Below, in pieces: positions 30,666-40,878 of a DNA stretch of 64,000 nucleotides. The stretch comes from Pseudevernia furfuracea (taxonomy: Eukaryota > Ascomycota > Lecanoromycetes > Lecanorales > Parmeliaceae): contig JAIUPT010000033.1 in the NCBI GenBank assembly GCA_022315425.1, positions 1,550,001-1,614,000 of the forward strand, given 5' to 3'. The position numbers were made by a program, and so were the translations under genes. Each line of letters starts with the position of its first letter. Positions within the stretch are counted from its first letter, which is position 1. The notes beneath the pieces are model-generated. The model worked only from the letters and a program-made list of their open reading frames with translations. It was not told the DNA's origin and did no database searches.

Positions 30666-33600
30666 ATGTGCACAGGCAAATCTGGGTCCGCCCCAAAGGC
30701 ACCCGACTCGCCTACGCAGGGGAAATCGCCGCCACCGTCTCCTCATCAAAGGTCCTTCTTCGATCCACGCTCCCAAGACCAGATATTGCGGAGATCGGAA
30801 ACACAGCGCATACCATGGAGGCCCAGCTTGCAAGGATATGAAAAACATGGCACGAGCTCGCCAATAACGTCACCCCCCTCAGAGTCCCCCTTCGGTGCTA
30901 TGAGCCTGTCAGCTACGGACCGCGTCTTCCCCATAAAATCTGTGGTATCCGTCGACCCGACACCTTCACCCAAACCAAAAATAGACACCACGTGTGGAGA
31001 CGGTTTTCCAGGCGTGTCTTTGCCAAGCAGTACCACCAGTGAACGCAAACGTGAATCCCGCCACTTTTCTACGGGCAGTACATCAGGGCTAGAGTCAGAA
31101 TCAGAGACCCCACCTGCAGACCCCCCTTCCAGACGCCGACCGGAATTAGGTGTCCAATTACCATTCGTACAAAGTCCTGGCGGTCAGAGCACGGCAGCAC
31201 AAGGTCGAAGGAAACAGTCACCCGGTGAGCGCATGGGAGGAGCAAGGCAAATGCAGACATTTGCCGATTCCGATTCTATCAGACTCCCGACGGCAGACGA
31301 TTCTCAAAGCATTGCGGAGTCCGTCAGAAGCCAGGCCGACGATGCTGGAGTGCTCTTCACTGCTCGGTTCAAGCATGTTGTTACCGAGGAAGGCCATGCT
31401 GTCATCATTGGTCGGGACGGAGATACGCTTCAGCGCTGCGAGGATGAGCCTATACATATACCGGGCGCTGTGCAGGGTTTCGGCTTGCTCATTGCTCTCC
31501 AGGAAATAGATGAGGGCACATTTCAAGTCCGAATCGTCAGTGAAAATTCCAAAAAGATAATTGGCTACACCCCCAAACAGCTGTTTGCTCTTGAGAGCTT
31601 TACCGATATACTTTCTGAGGAGCAGGTGGAAAATCTTTTGGACCACGTTGACTTCATCAGAAGCGAGGACGTCGATCCCGCTACGAACGGGCCCGAAGTC
31701 TTCACCTTGGCAATTCGTTCGCCTGCAAGGAAAATGCACAAGATGTGGTGTGCTATGCATACCAGTGAGAAAAACCGCGATCTGATTATTTGCGAATTCG
31801 AACTGGAAGATGACCCAATCAATCCATTGGTACCCCGGGGTGAAGGCACTCCAGAGCCTCCGGAAGACACGTTACAAAGCGACCCCACCCCAGAAGAGTA
31901 TGCGGAGAGTACAATCAATGCAAGCAAACCATTACGAGTACTACGAAATGCAAGGAAGCGAAAAGGCGAAGCTGCAGCGATGGAGGTCTTCAACATTATG
32001 TCACAAGTGCAGGAACAGCTAGCCAGCGCTACGACTCTTGACACTTTCCTCAAGACTCTGGTTGGTGTTGTCAAAGAACTGACTGGGTTTCACCGGGTCA
32101 TGGTCTATCAATTTGATCAAGCGTGGAACGGAAGAGTGGTGACCGAGCTTGTGGATCCGAGAGCAACCAAAGACCTATACAAAGGTCTAAACTTTCCGGC
32201 GTCTGACATACCCAAGCAGGCTCGAGATCTCTACAAAATCAACAAAGTGAGATTACTGTATGATCGCGATCAGGAGACAGCCCGTTTGGTTTGTCGAACA
32301 ATCGAGGACCTCGAGACCCCGCTGGATCTCACCTTTGCTTACCTCCGTGCGATGTCGCCAATTCACATTAAATACCTTACAAATATGGCTGTTCGCGCTT
32401 CGATGTCAATATCGATCAACGCCTTCAACGAGTTGTGGGGTCTCATCGCTTGTCACTCCTATGGCTCGAGGGGGATGCGTGTGTCATTCCCCATTCGTAA
32501 AATGTGCAGACTTGTGGGAGATTCGGCATCAAGGAACATCGAACGATTATCATACGCCTCGCGACTGCAGGCTCGTAAGCTCATTAACACTGTGCCCACA
32601 AAGAGCAACCCTTCTGGATACATCATTGCGTCCTCGGATGACCTTTTGAGACTCTTCAATGCGGATAGCGGCCTCCTCTCGATCCGGGATGAGACCAAGA
32701 TTCTCGGAAGACTGGAGCAGACCCAAGAAGCTCTTGCTCTGCTTGAATATCTAAGACTCAGGAAAATCACTTCAGTAACAAATTCGACGGATATACAGCT
32801 AGATTTTCCGGATCTGCGTTATTCGCCAGGAATCTCTGTTATAGCTGGACTATTGCTCGTTCCACTATCAGTTTCTGGCAGTGATTTTATCGTGTTTTTC
32901 AGAAAAGGTCAAGTCAGAGAAGTCAAGTGGGCGGGAAATCCTTACGAGAAGTTCGTCAAGGAGGGAACAGATGGGTACCTCGAACCCAGGAAAAGTTTTA
33001 GAACCTGGAGCGAGACTATTGTTGGCAAATGCCGCGATTGGACCGAAGAGCAGATTGAGACAGCCGCTGTGCTATGTTTAGTGTATGGGAAGTTCATTGA
33101 AGTTTGGAGGCAAAAGGAAGCTGCACTACAGAACAGTGAACTAACAAAACTGTTGCTTGCGAACTCAGCGCATGAAGTGAGAACGCCGCTGAACGCCATT
33201 ATAAATTATCTCGAGATTGCGCTAGAAGGCACCATTGACCAAGAAACCCGGGACAATCTATCCAGGTCACATTCCGCATCCAAATCGCTCGTCTATGTCA
33301 TCAATGATCTCCTTGACTTGACGAAGACAGAAGAAGGCCACGACTTGATAAAAGATGAGATTTTCGACCTGCCTGCTACCGTCAAGGAAGCGACAGATTC
33401 GTTCGCGGGCGATGCCAAGCGTAAGCAAATCGAGTATGCCGTTGCGGAACATCCAGGAGTACCTCAATTCGTCGTGGGCGATCAACGGCGCGTGAGACAG
33501 GTGATCTCTAATGTCACAGCCAATGCCATTCAACACACATCGAAAGGTGCTGTTAACGTGGAGTTATGGTTGGTGAACAGCCACGAACACCGCGTAGACA

Positions 33601-35275
33601 TCGATATCGTTGTACAAGATACTGGATCAGGGATGAGCGCCGAGAAGCTCGACGCATTGTTCAATGACCTCGAGCAGGTACAGATGGAAAGCGATGAAGG
33701 ACTACAAGAGAGGCTAGCCGGGAATAATAAAGCCATTGAGGGACAAGAAGAGTCCAAAAGAACTCTTGGGCTGGGTCTTGCGCTCGTCGCTCGTATAGTA
33801 CGGAACATGAACGGCCAGCTACGACTTAAATCTGAAGAAGGCAAAGGATCACGTTTCGTGATACAATTAGTTTTTGCCCTACCGAAGGGTGATAATAAGA
33901 CTGCGCTCCTTGAGGACATCAAGGACGCGGGCGTAGAGCCAGCTTCGAATGGGCCTTCAACACCGCCTGTCGAGACTGGTGAGGTCATGCTCGTCAATAA
34001 AAGCGCACAGAAGCCGCTTTCAGTGCACCGCAAAAGTGCCGAGAGTTTACGGAGCATAGGCAGTATGAAAAGCTTTAGGAGTGTAGAGAGTACAAAGAGT
34101 GATGTTGATAGGCTCATTGAAGCAATTCAAGAGCCGCGTACGGTAGCATCAGGATCATCAGCGGACGGAGACTACGAAGGACGATCAGGGAGCCGTGCTA
34201 GTGGTCGAAAGCAGGGTTCATCATCGTCTTTGCGACGACCAATAAGCGGAGTCACAGGAGCCCACTCTATGAACCTGACCCTCCCCAAGTCGTCAGACCA
34301 AGTGCTTCAACAACGGGAAGATGCTGGACTAGCTCATGTGACTGATTCGAAGACCCCCATTAGACCCATTCGGATGCCGGGTGAGACTAGCACAGGCTCG
34401 CCAGGATCGGAATATCCACCTCGAGAATCAGAATTGTCAGCACCAACACCGTCACGAGTCTTGTTTGACATTCGCGACAGAGATGCGAGAGTGGAGCCGC
34501 CAAATGCAGAGAGGCTTCAAGTACTGGTCGCGGAGGATGACCCCACCAACAGCAAGATCATCAAGAAAAGGTTGGAGAAGGTTGGCCATGAAGTTTTCCT
34601 CACCATCAATGGCGAAGAATGCTCTAGCACGTATGGAGAAAGGCCCGCTTTCTTTGATGTTATCTTGATGGATATGCAGGTTTGTCGGCGTTCATACTTC
34701 ACTAGTACTTTTACTATGCTAATATTGCACAACAGATGCCTATTGTGGACGGTCTGACCTCGACCAAGATGATTCGATCATTTGAAAAATCATTCCCTGA
34801 TGAGTTCTTGTCAAGACGTGCAGCTTTAAACGGCAGGGTACCTATATTTGCTGTATCAGCCTCGTTGATCGAGAAGAATCGCCAGGCCTATATTGATGCA
34901 GGCTTCGATGGCTGGATCCTCAAGCCTATTGACTTTAAACGGTTGACAGTAATAATGTTGGGAATTGTGGAAGAGGAAACGCGGGAAAGCTGCTTGTACG
35001 AGCCCGGCGAGTGGGAGCGAGGTGGCTGGTTTGCGAAACGACAACCTGATGTTTTTACATCCTCTACAAAACCGTCGTCCAAGAATCTTGTCTCATCCTC
35101 AAAACCGCGCGAGTCTGACGCTGCGCAGCCGAAAGAAGACTCAACCGACAAAGAGCGAGAACGTCTCAACCAGCTTCAAAATGATGCAGTTCATGCCGAC
35201 TCCGTACCAGAGAATCCAGGCCGCTCCGGTAATATCGAGTGTGCCGTCGAGTCTAGTAGCACACGCGAATCCTAA
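30666..35275 (+). CDS. fphA: fungal phytochrome, hybrid histidine kinase (FphA/Phy1 type)
   Basis: Two exons (30666-34679, 34736-35275) give 1517 residues. A disordered Pro/Ser-rich extension of about 220 residues precedes the PAS domain, where Cys258 in RCEDEPIHIPGAVQG is the bilin-attachment cysteine of fungal phytochromes. The GAF domain carries FPASDIPKQARDLY and MSPIHIKYLTNMAVRASM; a PHY domain follows. The kinase has the H-box NSAHEVRTPLN (His836), N-box NVTANAIQH, G1 DTGSGM and G2 GLGLALVARI. A receiver domain has AEDDPTNSK, phospho-acceptor Asp1336 in LMDMQMP (restored by splicing), SAS and KP. In Aspergillus such proteins are red/far-red photoreceptors that also sense temperature and signal through Ypd1. 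The Ser-rich linker between kinase and receiver is about 170 residues. Confidence 0.95.
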
Positions 35276-36485
35276 GAGCGGATTCCGCATATGATACTCT
35301 AGGTCGTGCATCCTCCCGATTCACTTTTTCGAGCCTCGGCATGACCTGGGTAGAAGGAAAGCGACCTGGACTCCCATCCTCCACCAACGTGACACACCGC
35401 TGGCAATTTTGCATACGCTTATGCATCACTTAAATGTCTCGGAGTGTCATCTTTATCATTCTGCCGACTTTGAAAGGCTTTGTCATAGCAGAGCAAGGCA
35501 TTTAATCCGAGGGCGTACTGTGACGAATACGAGGCTGGGCGTGGGCCCGAGCGTGCGCATCTTTTGGTTGTATGTAAGCTTGTCTGTACATAGCTGATGC
35601 GGCGACGGTAAGACTTGCATGAAGCAGTGGAAAAGAAATGCAATGAATGGTCGAGAGGGATTTGGGGGAAAGTGTCCAGCTGCAGCGTGCATGGGTTTTG
35701 ACATGAAACAAGCTGACAGGCAGCCCCCTTGAAACGAGATTTTGCGCTTGTATGCATGCATGTCGCATAGATTTGGGGAAGGAGGATTGAGGATTGTGGA
35801 TGAATATTATTGTTTATTAATAATACCACGTGGTAGATAGTAGATAATCGCATGGAAGATTAAGGAAAGATCTTCGAGATGGCTGTTTTGATAGGTTGGT
35901 GGGTCAGGGTTGATTTCCACCAATTCTAAGCTTGGAGTTGGGGAGGGGCATTTCGGGGGGTAGGGGCCTATAAGGGGGGGGAGGGGGGGGGGGGGGAGGG
36001 ACCTGGGAAGAGCGCTAAGAGGATTGATTACAAGGGTCCCATGCTTTCAACCGATCCCTGCTCCAGAGTCAGACTTGGCTTCAGCAAAAATCCAAAAAAT
36101 TCCACCATGAGCCGTACCGCCATTTCTAAGCTTACATCCACACATCTCATTGGTGCCAATTTCTATCTTTCCTCAAGCTGCTTCCCCCAAAATTAAAGCT
36201 GGACCCAACGACCGGATTCAAAGTACATCACCACTTTGTCACAAAATCAGAGCAACAAACCCTCGAAACTCTTACTCTTACTCTTACTCTACTTAATATG
36301 ATGATTCCAAGTAGAAAATAAAAGCAGAGCATTCAGATAGTCTGCTCCCTAAGCTTGATTGAACCACTGATGAATGCCGCCTTACGCTTCGCCGAACCGC
36401 AACCCCCCTCTGCTACCTCAGCTACTACAACTTAAAGGAATCAATGCATCTTACGCATCCCCTTCCAACAATTTGACCAGTTTCA
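35276..36485. other. intergenic region with a G-run
   Basis: 3' region of the phytochrome gene, then the promoter of the kinase gene. Holds a long G-tract (35974-36000) and a TTACTC hexamer array (about 36270-36292). Several open frames without family signal. Confidence 0.55.
35974..36000 (+). repeat. poly-G tract (G-quadruplex candidate)
   Basis: Eight G, one A, fourteen G, one A, three G. Further GGGG and GGGGGG runs precede it from 35941. Confidence 0.85.
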
Positions 36486-38548
36486 ATGGGCAACTCCAAT
36501 GGCAAGCCCGTCGTATTCACCGACGAAGGTCAGCGTCCCAACCGTCCCAATCTCTGACTCCATGCGCACTACCCTGCATCAAACCTGATCTCCCCATCGC
36601 CCACGCTCGAGCCCCCACCGTTGCCTCTATACTGACACCAAATTTTCTCAACAGTCAACCTGAACCATTTCCGACTTCTGCGAGTGGTTGGCAAAGGTGC
36701 GTTTGGAAAGGTTCGCATCGTCGAGCGAAAGGACACCGGCTTGACCTTCGCCCTAAAATATATTCGCAAAGATGAAGGTCAGCATATGTCATGTGGGATC
36801 GATCGCTGATCCACGTTCAAGGCTTACATGGAGTACAGTGGTACGATCGGAGAGCGTAAGGAACATCATCAGAGAGCGGAGGATGCTGGAACACCTCAAT
36901 CATGCCTTCCTTTGCAATTTGCGGTACAGCTTTCAGGACATTGAATATTTGTGAGCCTACATCCCCATGACACCGCGCGCTTGCTGCCATGCATGATCTG
37001 ATAACGGCAGATACATTGTTGTAGATCTAATGAATGGCGGGGACTTACGATTTCATATCTCACGAAAGACCTTCACGGAAGATGCAGTACGGTTCTGGAT
37101 GGCAGAGCTCGGCTGCGCATTACGATATTGTCATGGGCAGGGCATTGTGCATAGGGATCTCAAACCAGATAATGTCTTACTTGACTCTGACGGCCATGTG
37201 CATCTGGCTGATTTTGTACGTTGGCACGATGCTTGCCAGCTGGCTGTGGAACGGTGCTAACGAAAAGCAGAATGTTGCGTCTGAATACAAACCGGACAAG
37301 CCTTTACATAGCAAATCTGGGACACTTGCGTACCTTGCGCCAGAAGTCTACGCTGGCACAGGATACCTGACCGAGGTGGATTGGTGGTCGTTGGGAGTTA
37401 CGTTTTATGAATGCATTTACAACAAGGTTAGCCTGCCCTTGACGGGAAACCTGGAGTCTCTGACGAATCACAGCGACCTTTCTCTTCGCATGGCCATGAA
37501 AAGCTGGAAAAGGAAATCCTGAAAGCGTCGCCCAACTATCCTGTCACACAACCGCCAGTCTCAATACCATGTATACACGCCATGCAATCATTATTAGAGA
37601 AGGACACGCGGAAACGAATAGGGGCAACCGGCTTCGACACTTACACAGGCCATTCTTTCTTCCGGCGAATCGACTTTGAAGCTCTTGAGAAGAAGCAGAT
37701 CCGACCAGTCTTCGTACCGTCCAGCGAGAAGACGAATTTTGACGCGACGTACGATCTGGAAGAGCTACTGCTGGAGGAAGCACCGCTGGAAGCAAGAGCA
37801 AGGCGGCAAAAGCCAAGGGTACAACTGAAGGACGATGCAACAGACAAAGAGATCCGGACGGACGAGTTGCATCGAATGATAGAAACACTGTTCGAGCCTT
37901 TCGACTATACCACCGTAACGTATTTCACCCCTTCCTCCCTTCCTCTCCTTCATACTATTTAATCCTTACCTGACCCTCTCTAGTGACTATAAAGGCTTCG
38001 TAGACTCCCCTTCGGGCGTGGAATCCTCTCTTGACATGCTCGATCATGCCAACACCACCACGATATCCTCTAAACGCAGCACTGATGACCCAGACCTTGA
38101 CCGCGTCGCCACGAAATCCCACCTCAGCGGCTCGCCCAATGGCTCTCCGCCCATGACCACGCATGGTCAGGCAGCGCTTTCAAATCATGCAGATTACTAT
38201 CCTACAAACGAAAATCCCGCAGGTCAGGGTGTCCTAGGACCGACATCTCATCCTACTCTACCGGCTCAAGGGAGGCAACCGCCAAGGAGTGCCGGCGCGA
38301 CGCGGGGTGGTGGACTGCAGGTTGTCACTAATGATGACGGGACCACGTGGGAGGGCTTGAAAAAAAAGGAAACGAGGACTAGTAATGGGAGTAGCGAGGT
38401 CAGGGAAGGAGGGAGGAGCACGAAGGGGAAACCGAATGGGATGTTGGGTTTCCTCTCACGGAAGAAGGGCAGGGAGAGGAGTCCGAAACCGATGGAGGCG
38501 GGAGTGTTGGGGAAGGAGGGGGCGAGGGTCGTGGTTGGGGGACGATGA
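36486..38548 (+). CDS. AGC-type Ser/Thr protein kinase, YANK/STK32 subfamily
   Basis: Seven exons (36486-36528, 36655-36777, 36839-36950, 37011-37215, 37271-37426, 37474-37919, 37984-38548) give 549 residues. It starts MGNSNGK, a probable N-myristoylation signal as in STK32. The kinase domain has GKGAFGKV, Lys49, YSFQD, the catalytic HRDLKPDN (Asp142), DFN in place of DFG as in YANK kinases, GTLAYLAPEVYAGTGY and DWWSLGVT. The AGC tail (FEALEKKQIRPVFVPSS, DPT-like DATYDLEELLLEE) follows. The last 180 residues are low complexity and end in basic clusters. The intron before the last exon uses GTATTT..CTAG; GTAACG seven bases away would break the frame. Substrates unknown. Confidence 0.9.
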
Positions 38549-39070
38549 GATCTACACGGGAGGATGAGCAGGCGGGGGACCCATGGGACCTCAAGGATAT
38601 GGATGGGTATGGGTAGTGTAGAAGTGGGTGGGTGGATGGATGTATGCTGGCAGATATCTCGACTACATGGTGTTTACAAGGGTTTCGGCTTTGTTTTTGG
38701 TGCTGAAAATACAACATGCCTTGCAAGCGATACGGTGTCTCGAATTTCAGGGTTGCCTGATTTGTTACGATTGGTTTTTCGCTTCCTTCCTTCCTTGCTT
38801 GCGTGGGGGCTACTAAATACCCTTTGACAGCGTGTATGCGACGAATCTTTAGACTGTTTTCGTCCCTAGGAATCAGGCATGGGAATAAATAAATTGTGAA
38901 AAGACGAAGAAGAAGAAGAAGAAGATTCGGGTTCTGGTAGTGATGTGATGTGGAGCATATGCTTGGGTATCTAGGTTCTTCATACTCGTCACCAGCCTTG
39001 GCTTGGCCAATTCTCCTTCCTTTCCCAAAACCTCTTTCCCCGGCCTCTCGTGGTACCACCGCGCATGCCC
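38549..39070. other. 3' intergenic region between convergent genes
   Basis: Contains a GAA microsatellite (about 38905-38926). No gene seen. Confidence 0.6.
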
Positions 39071-40750
39071 TCACGGCGGCTTCACCCAAGGTGCCTTCGT
39101 CGGCGGAGGAGGCATCGACTGCGGGGCAGGAGCAGAAATTTCACCGTTTGCGTCCTCCGGAAGTGTTCCTTTATTTGTAGGCTTAGACCTCGAGCCCGAC
39201 TGAGGAAACCTCGTTGGCGGTAAACCTGCACCTGTAGCCGCTGGTTGCCTACTTACCCACGGCGCCGCGGTTCCTGACTCAGCGCCAGCCGATGGCGTTC
39301 CTTTGCGTGCCCATGGAGCCGCTTTGCCATCTCCCGGATTGATCATTGCCGTGGGCCTGCTCGCCCAAGGCGCTGCTGTACCTACGACAGGGCTAGGCAT
39401 AGGTGGTGGCCCTTTGCTTGTCCACGGTACTGCCGTACCTGCTTCTGATGCTGTCCCCGGCATGCTCGTTGTCGCTTGGCTTGCCCACGACGCTTGAGTG
39501 CTCTTTTGAGGAGGAGGTGCGTTGCGAGGGGCTGCAACTTTCTCCGCTGAGGATGAGCCGAATCCGTCTCGTACGGGCTGGTTGGCTGCGTGCACCGAAA
39601 GGGTGGGTTGTGTGGCGTCTGGGTCTTGGTCGAAGCTGAAGAGGGAGCCGAAGCGAAAATGCTGCACGACGGGAAACTTGGACAGGACTTCTGCGTTGTA
39701 CATTTTTATCATACCTTTGTTGATTTTGCCCCAGCCGGTGCGGATGCCGGATATGTCGTAGAGCATGGGCGAATGCTCCCAGAAAGGACCTTTTTTGACA
39801 TCGTGGATGAAGCCGATGGCGCCGAAGTACATGTTCTGGTTCCTTTGTCTTTCGACTGCGGCAAGTTTGGCCACGTCGGCGGGGTCAGGTGCGTCGGAGC
39901 GGGATCCTTCGATGGGGGTTAGGTCGCTGGGGGAGATGGCGGGGCCGTATTGGGCGCTACCAAAGATGTAGGGGATGAAGGAGTGGTCGTCTAGGCCCCA
40001 TACCCCGTGGGAGCCGGCCGGTTCAAGGGTGTAGGTTAGGATGAGGCGACGTATTAATGAGAGGTAAGGGACAATAAGGCCGAGAACTATGGCTCTTTCT
40101 TCATTGCCTGGGGGAGAATGTTCATCAGGGTAACTGAAGCCACCGAGTTTCCATATACAGCCTAAGAATGCGAGAAAGGAAAGTTCGTGCCCGGAACCGT
40201 AGTCGAGACGTTGCGAGGAGCCAAAGCTGCCGAGGAGGTAGCACGAGAGCTCAGCTTCAGCTGTGATTTCTGACTCATGAGGATACTGCAGAATAAACTC
40301 GGGTAGATGCGATTTCAAAAGATCTGATGTGCGCTCTTCAACCGTCTGATACCATTTCTTGAAACTCGCATTACCAAATCGACGTGGACCAGGGTCTGGC
40401 GGGACCTCATTTATGGTGCGATCGAGTGCTTCAAGCAGGCGTCTGAGATTACGCACGGTCTCTGAAAAATCTACAGCTTGGCAACCCAGGTCCCATGTTT
40501 GCACCCGCTTTTGACTCGATATAGAAAGGTCCTGAATGTATGAAGCAAACATTGCTCGGTTGAGCTGGAGTAAAAAAGTCATGATATCGCCATAGGCTTT
40601 TGATATAAGAAAAGCAGAAACATCATGGCCTTCATTGATTTTCTTGACCGGTCCTATGAATCTGTGAGGACGAGTCTTGCTCAAGAATTCTAGGGAAGGT
40701 GCATTTGAGGCACTGCCGATATCCGACACTCTGGTGGCAGATTCTTCCAT
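39071..40750 (-). CDS. RRD1: PTPA-type PP2A activator / peptidyl-prolyl isomerase RRD1
   Basis: Intronless, 559 residues. The PTPA fold is complete over residues about 25-385: GPVKKINEGHDVSAFL, PGPRRFGNASFKKWY, YLLGSFGSSQRLDYGSGHEL, then GVWGLDDHSFIPYIFG, PMLYDISGIRTGWGKINKGM and MYNAEVLSKFPVVQHFRFG. PTPA proteins bind the PP2A catalytic subunit and ATP/Mg and help its maturation. The C-terminal extension of about 170 residues has repeated APW modules (AVPWTSKG, AAPWASRP, AAPWARKG, AAPWVSRQ, APWVKPP) and marks the longer RRD1 rather than RRD2 form in filamentous fungi. Divergent from the next gene by only 128 bp. Confidence 0.94.
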   Translation of the reverse strand: MEESATRVSDIGSASNAPSLEFLSKTRPHRFIGPVKKINEGHDVSAFLISKAYGDIMTFLLQLNRAMFASYIQDLSISSQKRVQTWDLGCQAVDFSETVRNLRRLLEALDRTINEVPPDPGPRRFGNASFKKWYQTVEERTSDLLKSHLPEFILQYPHESEITAEAELSCYLLGSFGSSQRLDYGSGHELSFLAFLGCIWKLGGFSYPDEHSPPGNEERAIVLGLIVPYLSLIRRLILTYTLEPAGSHGVWGLDDHSFIPYIFGSAQYGPAISPSDLTPIEGSRSDAPDPADVAKLAAVERQRNQNMYFGAIGFIHDVKKGPFWEHSPMLYDISGIRTGWGKINKGMIKMYNAEVLSKFPVVQHFRFGSLFSFDQDPDATQPTLSVHAANQPVRDGFGSSSAEKVAAPRNAPPPQKSTQASWASQATTSMPGTASEAGTAVPWTSKGPPPMPSPVVGTAAPWASRPTAMINPGDGKAAPWARKGTPSAGAESGTAAPWVSRQPAATGAGLPPTRFPQSGSRSKPTNKGTLPEDANGEISAPAPQSMPPPPTKAPWVKPP

Positions 40751-40878
40751 GTTATGATATGATATGTATTACTCTTTGTCACTCTTCACACATTTAGTAG
40801 CAATGCTGATTGCAGCAAAGACTGAGTGTTGACCAAATAGTACTTGGCATCGTGGAAGGGGGAAGTCGCAAGCAAAAG
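40751..40878. promoter_or_regulatory. 128-bp divergent promoter RRD1 / acidic protein gene
   Basis: Start codons of two divergent genes lie 128 bp apart, which forces shared or overlapping promoter elements. Confidence 0.5.

Noticed and set aside
33530..34117. 195-codon frame opposite the phytochrome kinase domain
   Set aside because: Antisense shadow of a strongly conserved coding region.
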